From an uncultured Geobacteraceae bacterium (GTDB lineage Bacteria > Desulfobacterota > Desulfuromonadia > Geobacterales > Pseudopelobacteraceae): a stretch of DNA of 48,269 bases. The DNA is taken from the NCBI GenBank assembly GCA_903939115.1, contig CAJAFV010000005.1:1-48269 (forward strand). The letters are read 5' to 3'. Below the pieces are notes generated by a model that had not been told where the DNA came from, ran no database searches, and saw nothing but the letters and a program-made list of their open reading frames with translations. Below are positions 18,382 to 26,262 of this stretch, piece by piece (the stretch's first letter is position 1; every line of letters begins with the position of its first letter). The position numbers were made by a program, and so were the translations under genes.

Positions 18382-20856
18382 ATGAATAATTCAGACACAA
18401 TATTCTCCGGTAAGGTTTTGGTTGTCGATGATGACTTCGCTGTTCGGATCATTGCCTGTGAAACGCTGGAACAGGCAGGTTTTGAGGTCAGCGTCGTTGA
18501 TAACGGGCGTGATGCCATTGCCATTGTCAGCTCATTCAATCCCGACATTATCCTGCTGGATTTGTTGATGCCGGGCCTTGATGGTTTTCAAACAAGTAAA
18601 GAGATACGAAGTCTACCCGGTGGCGCCGATGTACCGATCCTTATATTGACCGGCCTTGATGACCTGGACTCGATTACGACCGCCTACCAGATGGGTGCAA
18701 CCGATTTTGTGACAAAACCGATTCAATGGCTGAGCCTGCCGCACCGGGTTCAGTATTTAATCCGGTCCAGCAAGGCTATTGCCAAACTCAAACTCGCTGA
18801 AGCGGATTTGCGACTGGCCAAGGAACAGGCAGAGTTCGCCAATCACACAAAAAGCGGATTCCTTGCCAATATGAGTCATGAAATCCGCACCCCGATGAAC
18901 GGGGTGATCGGTATGTCGGATCTACTGGCGGACACGCCGTTGAACGAGGAACAACAGCGCTTCATGAATGCCATCAGAAGCTCGGCAGATCACCTGATGG
19001 CGCTCATCAACAATATCCTGGACTTCTCAAAAATCGAGGCGGGCAAAATCGAACTCGATACGTCGCCATTTCTCCTGCGCTCATTCCTTGGCAACACACT
19101 CCGGTCACTGGCCGGCAAAGCGGCGGAAAGGGGGTTGGAGCTGACCGCGATGGTTGTTTCTGAAGTGCCTGATTTTCTGGAAGGCGATCCGGGCCGCCTG
19201 CGTCAGATACTCCTCAATCTGCTGACGAATGCCATTAAATTCAGCCAGAAGGGCGAGGTCAGGGTCGATGTCGGCATTGAATCGCGAGATGGAGCTGCAC
19301 TGATGCTCCGTTTTTCGGTGCGCGACCAGGGGATCGGTATTCCTGAAAACAAGCTGGAAATGATTTTCGACTCCTTCACCCAGGCCGATGTCTCTACCAG
19401 CAAAACGTATGGCGGTACCGGCTTAGGCCTTACCATCAGCCGGCGTCTTGTGGAATTGATGGGCGGAAGTATCTGGGTTGAAAGTACCCCGGGCAAAGGG
19501 AGTACCTTCTGTTTTACCACTGCTCTGCTTGAGCGGGAGCAAAGTGTCATTGTCCGCCCCTCTTCATTCATCGGGCTTACCGCAATGGTGGTTCTCGGCA
19601 ACCAGACCAATCGCCTTTTCCTGAGTACTCTGCTCTCAGATTTCGGTTTCACGGTCTCTGAAGCCGACAGCGCCGATGACGCGCTGCGTACACTCTGTTC
19701 TGCCCGGGACGAAGGACGACTGCCTGCCCTGCTGCTTGTTGATCAATGCATAGATGGAGGCGATGGTTTTTCCCTCATGCGGGACCTGAAAATTCAGGGG
19801 GGCTTTGACCCTGTGCATCGCATACTAATGACCAGTGTCGGAATACGTGGCGACTCTTCGCTCTGCAGGGAGCTGGGTGTTGACGGATATCTGGTCAAGC
19901 CTTTGATCAATAGCGAATTCTACGAATTACTGTGCCGGATATTCGCTACTGAGGATGGGACGGAACGCCGGCTGGTCACGCAGCACCAGATCCGCGAGGA
20001 ACAGGTACGGTTGTCCCTACTGGTCGTTGATGATCTGGAAATCAACCTGATGGTAGCGTGTGGCATGCTGGGAAGAATCGGCCATGACGTCATCTCTGCC
20101 GGAAGCGGTGTTGAAGCACTGGAACTTCTGGAAAAACAACATTTCGATGCTGTCTTCCTCGACATTCAGATGCCGATCATGAACGGCTTTGAGGTCGCTG
20201 CAGCCATCCGTAAACGGGAACAGGATTCAGGCTGTCGGAGGACACCGATAATCGCCATGACCGCCTATGCCCTGGCGAACGACAGAGATCGCTGCCTTGC
20301 CGCCGGCATGGATGACTATATCAGCAAACCGGTCAAGCCGGAGAAATTCAGGGAGGCGCTGTTCCTTGTCAATAAAAAGCCTGACGTCACTTCAGGCGAA
20401 CAGACGCTGCCGGTTACCGGAGAGCAGCATGTACCTACGCACGATATCCGTATTCTGCTGGTCGATGACAATATCATCAATCAGCAGGTCGCGCAGGGCA
20501 AGCTTGGTTCACTCGGTTACGAACCTGACATCGCCTCCAATGGAGTTGAAGCGGTCAAAGCACTGGAACAGACAGATTACGACCTGGTGCTGATGGATTG
20601 TCACATGCCGGAAATGGACGGCTTTGAAGCGACCGGCGTGATCCGTGATCCGGACTCAAAAGTCATCAATCACTCCGTGCCGATAATCGCCATGACCGCC
20701 AACGACATGAAGAGTGACCGCGAGCACTGCCTTGCGGTCGGCATGGACGATTTTCTGACCAAACCGGTTAAAGTTGATGCGCTGGAAACTGTGCTGAAAA
20801 AGTGGCTGAGTGGTAATAATCAAAGACAGATAAAAGGAGATAAACATGCTATTTGA
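18382..20856 (+). CDS. Soluble hybrid histidine kinase: REC-HisKA-HATPase-REC-REC-REC
   Basis: This 824-residue protein has no membrane helix. An N-terminal receiver (about 8-125, VDDD and [11 protein letters not shown]) is followed by a linker helix, HisKA with [12 protein letters not shown] (His166), HATPase with DQGIGIP and GGTGLGL, a receiver lacking the first acidic pair (VLGNQTN) and two intact receivers (LDIQMP, MDCHMP). From HisKA on it closely parallels the kinase at 10599-13175; its N-terminus replaces the membrane sensor with a receiver, so it is likely driven by the kinase just upstream. It overlaps the downstream HPt gene by 11 bp. Confidence 0.93.
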   Translation: MNNSDTIFSGKVLVVDDDFAVRIIACETLEQAGFEVSVVDNGRDAIAIVSSFNPDIILLDLLMPGLDGFQTSKEIRSLPGGADVPILILTGLDDLDSITTAYQMGATDFVTKPIQWLSLPHRVQYLIRSSKAIAKLKLAEADLRLAKEQAEFANHTKSGFLANMSHEIRTPMNGVIGMSDLLADTPLNEEQQRFMNAIRSSADHLMALINNILDFSKIEAGKIELDTSPFLLRSFLGNTLRSLAGKAAERGLELTAMVVSEVPDFLEGDPGRLRQILLNLLTNAIKFSQKGEVRVDVGIESRDGAALMLRFSVRDQGIGIPENKLEMIFDSFTQADVSTSKTYGGTGLGLTISRRLVELMGGSIWVESTPGKGSTFCFTTALLEREQSVIVRPSSFIGLTAMVVLGNQTNRLFLSTLLSDFGFTVSEADSADDALRTLCSARDEGRLPALLLVDQCIDGGDGFSLMRDLKIQGGFDPVHRILMTSVGIRGDSSLCRELGVDGYLVKPLINSEFYELLCRIFATEDGTERRLVTQHQIREEQVRLSLLVVDDLEINLMVACGMLGRIGHDVISAGSGVEALELLEKQHFDAVFLDIQMPIMNGFEVAAAIRKREQDSGCRRTPIIAMTAYALANDRDRCLAAGMDDYISKPVKPEKFREALFLVNKKPDVTSGEQTLPVTGEQHVPTHDIRILLVDDNIINQQVAQGKLGSLGYEPDIASNGVEAVKALEQTDYDLVLMDCHMPEMDGFEATGVIRDPDSKVINHSVPIIAMTANDMKSDREHCLAVGMDDFLTKPVKVDALETVLKKWLSGNNQRQIKGDKHAI

Positions 20857-21169
20857 CAAGGCACAACTGCTGGATGATATTGGCGGAGATGATGAGTTGG
20901 TTCAACGTGTATTAGATTGCGCTGCAGCTGAAATTCCAAAAGAGGTCGAAAAATTATGCGCCTATTGCAGCGGCGGCGATACCGGGGCAATTCACCTGCA
21001 GGCGCATGGCATCAAAAGTATTGCTGCCGATTTATATGCCCACGCTTTGCGGGATATCTGCGGAAAAATGGAAGCTGCGGGAAAAGATGGCGATCTGGAA
21101 CAGGCACGGACGTTACTGCCGGAGTTGGAGAAGGTGGCAGAAATGACGGTTGAAGCGATACGTGGATAA
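20846..21169 (+). CDS. Small HPt phosphotransfer protein
   Basis: The 107-residue protein begins inside the end of the preceding kinase gene, with AAGGAG upstream. The box [15 protein letters not shown] contains the HPt histidine (His54). Its C-terminal part ([26 protein letters not shown]) is like the HPt tail of the giant kinase at 1-5361, where the histidine is lost. That suggests this free domain and that tail share a recent ancestor. It ends the plus-strand signalling operon and converges on the small minus-strand gene at 21225. Confidence 0.87.
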   Translation: MLFDKAQLLDDIGGDDELVQRVLDCAAAEIPKEVEKLCAYCSGGDTGAIHLQAHGIKSIAADLYAHALRDICGKMEAAGKDGDLEQARTLLPELEKVAEMTVEAIRG

Positions 21170-21224
21170 GATCGTTTCTCTTTCACCATATTTGGAACAG
21201 GTCGATGTTTTCAAGTTTCCCGGC

Positions 21225-21404
21225 TTATCTGGGTACGCCTGTCTTGCTGGCAGAACCTGCGGCGGCAGCGCCGGCAAAGCCCAGGGCTCCGCCAATGGCA
21301 AAACCTATCAGAGGGGCGGCAATTCCTATGACGACAGCCGCTAACGCACCTCCTCCGACTGTTATCCCGGCATAAAGAATCACTTTTTTCCATGAACAAC
21401 GCAT
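21225..21404 (-). CDS. 59-residue Gly-zipper membrane miniprotein
   Basis: The ATG at 21404 is preceded by a strong GGTAGGAGG ribosome site. It opens a 59-residue frame: a basic start (MRCSWKKV), then a Gly/Ala-rich hydrophobic stretch (GITVGGGALAAVVIGIAAPL and IGGALGFAGAAAAG) and the end SASKTGVPR. It looks like a one- or two-pass Gly-zipper membrane protein. It resembles in composition the other small Gly-rich proteins of the cluster (22520, 37549, 42869). It is the last gene of the main minus-strand cluster. Confidence 0.72.
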   Translation of the reverse strand: MRCSWKKVILYAGITVGGGALAAVVIGIAAPLIGFAIGGALGFAGAAAAGSASKTGVPR

Positions 21405-21419
21405 GTTAGACCTCCTACC

Positions 21420-21662
21420 TTACAAAACTATTTTCAACAGTTTTGCGTAATTGAATTTCACTGTATGCTCCGGGGCCAGGGCATGTATCAGATCGGTCAT
21501 CCATTCCCGTGATGTATGAATCCTGCTGATTTTAACACCGCTCTCTTCGCCGGTCTTAATTTCATAGTGGCCTATATGGATCTGAAGTGGCGAGGCTTCT
21601 CCACGCAGGAGCACCTCAAGATCAATTGTCTTATCCTTGGAGTTAATATCGAGTTTGAGCAT
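21420..21662 (-). CDS. Small cytosolic protein of unknown function
   Basis: The 80-residue frame from ATG 21662 has GGAGAGG nine bases upstream. A longer version from ATG 21722 would add 20 basic residues but has a weak ribosome site. The sequence is mixed alpha/beta with alternating hydrophobics (DKTIDLEVLLRG, LQIHIGHYEIKTG) and a helical C-terminus, reminiscent of a small beta-sheet domain. No family is recognised. It lies 15 bp before the Gly-zipper miniprotein gene. Confidence 0.6.
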   Translation of the reverse strand: MLKLDINSKDKTIDLEVLLRGEASPLQIHIGHYEIKTGEESGVKISRIHTSREWMTDLIHALAPEHTVKFNYAKLLKIVL

Positions 21663-21737
21663 ATGGCCATACCTCTCCATTTTGTTATTGAATATACGTT
21701 TGATTATTGACTTTGTAATCATGCCGGGGGCCTTATA

Positions 21738-21856
21738 CCAATTCTACTTCAAGGCGCTCTGTTCGATGGCTCGTCTTCGGCTCCTCAACATACCGGTTGT
21801 ACGCCTTCATCGCCTCAATCCTCGCCGCCTTGAAGTCACTCTTGATTTAGAATTGG
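21738..21856. repeat. Imperfect inverted repeat element with a 12-bp insert in one arm
   Basis: The left arm, 18 bp at 21738-21755 (CCAATTCTACTTCAAGGC), is complementary to 21827-21836 joined to 21849-21856; the right arm is interrupted by 12 extra bases at 21837-21848. The outer flanks (TATA, AATA) continue the symmetry. The 71-bp interior has no gene. It looks like a non-coding, possibly mobile repeat (MITE-like) between two cluster genes. Confidence 0.5.
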
Positions 21857-21861
21857 AATAT

Positions 21862-21893
21862 CCCACAAGCCCCTTTAATCAGGGGCTTGTGGG
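21862..21893. terminator. Strong 13-bp GC-rich hairpin after a Gly-zipper gene
   Basis: CCCACAAGCCCCT and its exact complement are separated by a 6-nt loop. The hairpin lies 31 bp beyond the stop of the minus-strand gene at 21925. The T-run is poor on both strands, so it may be a weak terminator or an mRNA 3'-end stabiliser for the main cluster transcript. Confidence 0.55.
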
Positions 21894-21924
21894 GTTAAGA
21901 AGGTGGAGGGGGGTGAGATGATCG

Positions 21925-22488
21925 TTACGCCGTTTTCATACGGGTGAGTGTTTCTAGCGTGGTGTTAATATGTGCCAGCTCTTCCCTGAAATGATCCTCG
22001 TGATTAATCAAGCGCGACTGGACATCGCAGATTCTTTTTACCGCTAATCCAAGGGCAGCAGTTTTTTTGGTTTTTTTCAGTTTAATGGCCAGGGTGTACC
22101 CAATCGCCCCCAAAGCTGCTATCGGAGTGGCAAGAACACCAATGCCAACAAGCATGCCACCGCCGATCAGACCACCGGCAGCAGTAAGTCCTGTTGTGAC
22201 TCCGGCAGCCGATAAGCCGGCAACAGTACCCATTGACGACAGCGCCGCAATCGAACCGACGGCTCCGGTACCGGCGCCGACAGCGGTTGCCACTCCCTCG
22301 GTAATACCGGCATGAGTTTTTTCAAGGGCCTGCAGTACATCGCGCACGTCCTCTGTTGCCTGTATCTTCATGCTTTCAATAGTAGCGGGAGAAATGTTCT
22401 CCCCGGCACTGTTTTGCTCAGCCGCTTCTCCGGCTGCGGTAGCCGTACCCTTGATTCTCATATTCTCATCGTTATAATTTTTAGGCAC
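21925..22488 (-). CDS. Gly-zipper membrane protein with coiled-coil tail (copy 2)
   Basis: This 187-residue protein has a polar N-terminus with a helix (DVRDVLQALEKTHAGITEG). A long Gly/Ala/Thr-rich membrane hairpin follows (about 80-150, VGAGTGAVGSIAALSSMGTV and GGLIGGGMLVGIGVLATPI), then a basic stretch and a C-terminal helix. Start GTG 22488 is chosen because GGGGAGGTTTCAAGTG matches the start region of the paralogue at 43870-44466 (AGGAGGTTTCAAGTG). The two proteins align over their whole length. The hydrophobic core recalls colicin-like or glycine-zipper membrane segments; the function is unknown. Confidence 0.8.
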   Translation of the reverse strand: MPKNYNDENMRIKGTATAAGEAAEQNSAGENISPATIESMKIQATEDVRDVLQALEKTHAGITEGVATAVGAGTGAVGSIAALSSMGTVAGLSAAGVTTGLTAAGGLIGGGMLVGIGVLATPIAALGAIGYTLAIKLKKTKKTAALGLAVKRICDVQSRLINHEDHFREELAHINTTLETLTRMKTA

Positions 22489-22519
22489 TTGAAACCTCCC
22501 CAGTATTGTATTTCGTGAT

Positions 22520-22753
22520 TCAATCAAGCATTTCCGAAGCTTTTTTCCAGTAATAATAGCCGCCAATGATACCTATACCAACAAGGCCGATAGGTCCCCA
22601 AATACCTGCTCCCAGACCGATACCTAAACAAAGCCCTTTTCCGGACAAGCCGGTTCCCAGTGCTTTGCTGCACGTTGCCGCCTTAAATCCAGCGCCATGA
22701 CACGCTTTCTGTCCAGCTACATTTACTGCGCTAGGGCATTGAAGTGGTTGCAT
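22520..22753 (-). CDS. Gly/Cys-rich small membrane protein
   Basis: The 77-residue protein starts at ATG 22753 after AAAGGAGAA. The N-terminal half contains Cys6, Cys18, Cys28 and Cys42 in a Gly/Ala context. A Gly-rich helix (GLGAGIWGPIGLVGIGIIGG) and a YYYWKK end follow. No CXXCH is present. It has the same plan as the protein at 8208-8513 in the satellite block, and in both places a pentahaem cytochrome gene is in the same block. A membrane location is predicted; the role is unknown. Confidence 0.75.
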   Translation of the reverse strand: MQPLQCPSAVNVAGQKACHGAGFKAATCSKALGTGLSGKGLCLGIGLGAGIWGPIGLVGIGIIGGYYYWKKASEMLD

Positions 22754-22848
22754 AGGTGTTCTCCTTTAAATAATTGGTGCATTTCACGGTGAACTCAATT
22801 ACACCGCCGAATTTAACTATTTATCCTGCATTTTGCAAGAGACAAGCG

Positions 22849-23628
22849 CTAATCTATATTTTTTTTGATCATAGAAAACAAAAGTGCCGCCAGCAAAGCC
22901 CATCCCACGGCAATTACACCAACTAAATATCCGGTGCCGGCTCCACCGGCGCCGCTTGTTTTTTCAAGCTCCGCCTGAATATGGGCCGATTCCTCCCTGA
23001 TCAGGGTGACATCGAGGCTGTGGTACATGGCATGAAAACGGTTACGCAGTGAAAACAACTTTTTTTCCAGAGGATCAGTATCAATGCCCTGGCTCTTTAA
23101 TATAGTGATTCTCTTTTCGATCGCCTTGAGCATCCCATCAGTCTTCACCATGGCTCTTCTGATCATGAGAGCCTTGTCGAACGTATGGCACGTGGTGCAG
23201 TTCTTTTTACTGATCAGCTCCAGCGAGGCCCTGGTGATATCATGACTGCCGTGGCACGTTACGCAGGTCGGCCCACCTCTGCCGAGTGCCCTGCCGTGTG
23301 CGCTGTTCATGTAGTGCTTGGTTACGCCCATGTGACAGCCGCCGCAGAGCGCCGGAACTGAAGTGGGTGCCGGAACGCCCCGATATCCACGCGCCGGGTC
23401 CATGGAATTTGCCGCATCCATTGGGTCACCGCCATGACAGGCGTTGCAGGTGATGCCATGCTCAGCGTGGATACTGGTCTGCCAGAGCGTGACCGGGTCG
23501 CTTAAACGTGCAGGCTGTGCGGCATGGCACTGGATGCAGACAATTACCTGCGGGGCTGCGCCCATGGCCTGAGTTGACGGCATGACGCAGGCAGCGAGCA
23601 GCATCAGAATGATTCCCCATCGTCTCAT
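22849..23628 (-). CDS. Pentahaem c-type cytochrome with C-terminal membrane anchor (main cluster copy)
   Basis: This 259-residue protein has a signal peptide (WGIILMLLAACVMPSTQAMG), CXXCH sites beginning at Cys31, Cys61, Cys95, Cys122 and Cys144, and a C-terminal helix. ATG 23628 overlaps the stop of the cytochrome b gene as ATGA; an upstream GTG at 23643 is less likely. The overlap indicates coupled synthesis, and the order Rieske, cytochrome b, cytochrome c matches a quinol-oxidising bc complex in which the multihaem protein replaces cytochrome c1/f. It is closely related to the satellite protein at 6125-6904. Periplasmic electron delivery, perhaps to magnetosome redox proteins, is inference. 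Confidence 0.9.
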   Translation of the reverse strand: MRRWGIILMLLAACVMPSTQAMGAAPQVIVCIQCHAAQPARLSDPVTLWQTSIHAEHGITCNACHGGDPMDAANSMDPARGYRGVPAPTSVPALCGGCHMGVTKHYMNSAHGRALGRGGPTCVTCHGSHDITRASLELISKKNCTTCHTFDKALMIRRAMVKTDGMLKAIEKRITILKSQGIDTDPLEKKLFSLRNRFHAMYHSLDVTLIREESAHIQAELEKTSGAGGAGTGYLVGVIAVGWALLAALLFSMIKKNID

Positions 23629-24728
23629 GAGTATAATCCCCACACCGTCATGCCGATCCAGAGCAGGATGCCACTGACTGCGCAGAAGGTGAACAGCGGG
23701 CGTTTGAGCGGATGCTTCTCCTCACCGCGATCAATAAACGGCAGGAGTGCCAGAAAGGCCATGGCGATAGCCTGTACCGTCAGACCGATGATTTCACTCG
23801 GAAACAGTTTCAGGGTCTGATAGTTGGCGAGAAAGTACCACTCCGGTTTGATGTGGGAGGGGGTGACTAACGGATTTGCCGGGACATAGGAGGTTGACGG
23901 TATGAATATATTGGGGAAGAAAAATACAAACACCATAAAGCAGGCGAGGTAGAGTGAGATGGAGATCATATCCTGAAGAAAGAAGTTGGGGAAGAACGGA
24001 ATGCCTCCCGGATGCTCTTCGTACACGAAAGATTCACCCTTCCATTGGTTTGAGGTGTCCTCGAGGCCGAACGGCGGCGTGGAGACTCCGGTACGCTGGA
24101 TCAGGAAGAGGTGGACTCCGATCAGGACGGCAATAAGGGCCGGGAGTAAGCCGACGTGCAGGGTGTAGAAACGCCCGAGGGTATGAAGGCCGACCTGTTT
24201 GCCGCCGCGCAGCAATTCAACGAGGTTCTCGCCTATGAACGGAATAGAGCTGGCGCAGTCGGTGGCAACAGTGGTGGCCCAGAAGGAGAGCTGATTCCAG
24301 GGGAGCAGGTAGCCGGTCAGGGAGATGCCCATTGCCAGGAGAAGGAGAAAGAAACCGGTGAGCCAGTGCAGTTCGCGGGGGCTTTTGTAGCTCCCCATGA
24401 ACAGGATCGAAAACATATGGAGCAGCAGTACCAGCAGCATCATGCTTGATCCGACGGCATGAAACAGCCGCACCAACCGGCCAAGGGGAATCTCGGTCAT
24501 AATAAAAGAAACGCTGTCGAATGCTTTGTCAATGTCCGGCACGTAATAGAGCATGAGCAGCATGCCGGTAATTATCTGCAGGCAGAAGATTACCAGCAGG
24601 ACACTGCCGAGAGAATACCAGGCGTTGACATTGCGAGGCAGCAGATAGCCGGTGCGCTTTTCGGTGATTATCTCATGTGTGCCGAGGCGCACATCGATCC
24701 AGTTGTAGATATTTCTTAGAAATTCCAT
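23625..24728 (-). CDS. Cytochrome b (b6-type) subunit of a Rieske/bc complex
   Basis: This 367-residue membrane protein carries the haem b ligands His90/His104 and His191/His206. The first pair is separated by 13 residues and the second by 14, which is the b6 pattern. PEWY (295-298), the quinol-site motif, lies in the C-terminal subunit-IV-like part, so the two halves are fused as in classical cytochrome b, though about 60 residues shorter than the mitochondrial form. It should oxidise quinol together with the Rieske protein encoded upstream at 24917. The 188-bp gap between the two genes holds an inverted-repeat element. A complete quinol oxidase inside a magnetosome cluster is unusual. Confidence 0.95.
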   Translation of the reverse strand: MEFLRNIYNWIDVRLGTHEIITEKRTGYLLPRNVNAWYSLGSVLLVIFCLQIITGMLLMLYYVPDIDKAFDSVSFIMTEIPLGRLVRLFHAVGSSMMLLVLLLHMFSILFMGSYKSPRELHWLTGFFLLLLAMGISLTGYLLPWNQLSFWATTVATDCASSIPFIGENLVELLRGGKQVGLHTLGRFYTLHVGLLPALIAVLIGVHLFLIQRTGVSTPPFGLEDTSNQWKGESFVYEEHPGGIPFFPNFFLQDMISISLYLACFMVFVFFFPNIFIPSTSYVPANPLVTPSHIKPEWYFLANYQTLKLFPSEIIGLTVQAIAMAFLALLPFIDRGEEKHPLKRPLFTFCAVSGILLWIGMTVWGLYS

Positions 24729-24776
24729 TAAGCCGGCCTTTTATTTTATCAAAAACCCATAAATCCAAAAAATCTT

Positions 24777-24900
24777 ACCACAGAGGCACAGAGATCACAG
24801 AGAATACGAGTAATTGTAGAAAGTGTTCTCCTGAAGAAAAAAATGTCAATACGACATAATCTCAAGATTTTCCTCTGTGTTCTCTGTGACTCTGTGGTGG
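24777..24900. repeat. Inverted-repeat element (CACAGAG type) between Rieske and cytochrome b genes
   Basis: The left arm (about 24777-24806, with ACCACAGAGGCACAGAG then TCACAGAGAA) is largely the reverse complement of the right arm (about 24870-24900, TTTTCCTCTGTGTTCTCTGTG and ACTCTGTGGT). The 60-bp interior is AT-rich and non-coding. Sequences of this CACAGAG type are common dispersed repeats in bacterial genomes. Its stem-loop in the mRNA could lower expression of cytochrome b relative to the Rieske protein. Confidence 0.6.
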
Positions 24901-24916
24901 AATTGTAGTATCTACA

Positions 24917-25345
24917 TCATCCGATAGTAACCACGCCGTTCGCTAAACTGTACGGAATTTTGGCCAGCGCTCGCGGCGGTGGACCTGATATTACCGCGCC
25001 ATCTGCGGTAAAATACCCGGCATGGCAGGGACAGAGAAAATCCTGTCGATCTTTTTCCCACTGCACGATGCAGCCAAGATGGGGGCACACGGCCGAAAGG
25101 GCTGCCAGAGTCCCGTCCTGCTTTCTGACCAGCACTGCGGCAACACCATTGAATTCAAAAAACTTTGCGTCGCCAAGCGCAATTTCGTTCAAAGGGATAC
25201 TAGTCTTCCCACCACTTTTTTTGTCTGTTGGAGGAACAAGATAGTAACGGAACAGCGGGTATGTCACTGCGGCAATAGCAGTAGCAGCGAGAGCCGCAAC
25301 TCCGCCGAGGCAGATGTTGATGAATTTTCTTTTGCTGTCGTCCAC
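24917..25345 (-). CDS. Rieske [2Fe-2S] iron-sulfur protein
   Basis: The protein of about 142 residues has an N-terminal membrane anchor (INICLGGVAALAATAIAAVTYPLF) after a short basic start, then a Rieske fold. The cluster-binding boxes CPHLGC and CPCHAG are both complete, with two Cys and two His ligands and the disulfide-forming cysteines, and the Pro loop GPPPRAL is present. GTG 25345 has GAGAGG six bases upstream; an alternative GTG at 25360 adds five residues and touches the TauE stop. It should transfer electrons from quinol at the cytochrome b subunit to the pentahaem cytochrome. Confidence 0.93.
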   Translation of the reverse strand: MDDSKRKFINICLGGVAALAATAIAAVTYPLFRYYLVPPTDKKSGGKTSIPLNEIALGDAKFFEFNGVAAVLVRKQDGTLAALSAVCPHLGCIVQWEKDRQDFLCPCHAGYFTADGAVISGPPPRALAKIPYSLANGVVTIG

Positions 25346-25359
25346 GAGATCCTCTCCCA

Positions 25360-26262
25360 CTACATCACACCACTGACTAATTTCAAGGCAAGCAATAAAA
25401 GACAGACCGCAATTGACCGCTTGATAAAACGGGGACGGGCACGACGGGACATCCGTGCGCCGAAGTATGCACCAAGAATGGCGCCGACCCCGATAAAAAT
25501 GGCGAAATCCAGGTCAATCTCATGCATTCCGGTAAAAATAATTACGGCAAAAAAACTGGTTATCGCCAGAATGAAATGTGACGTTGCCGTCGCAATATGA
25601 ACCGGCATACCGAGAACCGAGTACATCAGCGGCACATGGATAATGCCCCCGCCGATACCGAACAGACCGGAGAAAATACCGGTAAAAAAACTGCCTGCAA
25701 GCCCTATTGCCATATCAGGGGCGTATGCATGCGTTTCACCTTCTGCGTCCACAAGCAGCCGTTCTTTTGGCGGTTCAGGCGCCTTTGTCCTGACCATGGA
25801 AATATCTTTTTCCGTAAAGAGGTGAATCGACAAGAGAATTAACGTGATACTGAAAAATATTGAAAAGCTTGTAAAGGTAAAATGCTGGGCGATAACAGCG
25901 CCGATCAGAACCCCGGGAACCGCTGCTGTCGCGAATTTGAGACCGATTTCGTAATCGATCCGCTTATGCGTGACATATGAGAACGTTCCAGACAAGGCAT
26001 TCATAAACACAGCCGTGATCGAGGTCCCGATTGCCAACTGTGGTGAAAAATCAAAAAATATCATCAGCATCGGCACATGAATAAAACCACCGCCAGCTCC
26101 GATCAACGTGCCGATCAGGCCGACAGCGCACCCGAATACGATCAGCAGCAGCGCTTCAGGAAGGTCGGTAACAACGGCATGGCCATCAATTACGACCGGA
26201 GCCGCACCGGCGTTGACAGCGACCAGGAGAAGCATGAGCATCAGGACAATATACTTTTTCAT
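25360..26262 (-). CDS. TauE/SafE-family membrane transporter
   Basis: This 300-residue protein has a signal-like first helix and about eight membrane helices. The two hallmark repeats GAGGGFIHVPML and GIGGGIIHVPLM appear in its two halves. TauE/SafE proteins export sulfur-containing anions, and a TauE-like domain forms the C-terminal part of alphaproteobacterial MamO. MamO's protease-like half is not seen here, so this may be the stand-alone equivalent of that domain. Its start overlaps the J-domain gene by 4 bp (ATGA). The substrate is unknown. Confidence 0.88.
   Translation of the reverse strand: MKKYIVLMLMLLLVAVNAGAAPVVIDGHAVVTDLPEALLLIVFGCAVGLIGTLIGAGGGFIHVPMLMIFFDFSPQLAIGTSITAVFMNALSGTFSYVTHKRIDYEIGLKFATAAVPGVLIGAVIAQHFTFTSFSIFFSITLILLSIHLFTEKDISMVRTKAPEPPKERLLVDAEGETHAYAPDMAIGLAGSFFTGIFSGLFGIGGGIIHVPLMYSVLGMPVHIATATSHFILAITSFFAVIIFTGMHEIDLDFAIFIGVGAILGAYFGARMSRRARPRFIKRSIAVCLLLLALKLVSGVM

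Noticed and set aside
21211..21399. 62-codon Arg/Cys-rich minus-strand frame
   Set aside because: Overlapped by the 59-residue Gly-zipper frame in another phase, which has the better start and a sensible membrane sequence.
25360..26262. Naming the TauE/SafE gene mamO
   Set aside because: The protease-like half that defines MamO is missing; only the TauE-type domain is shared.
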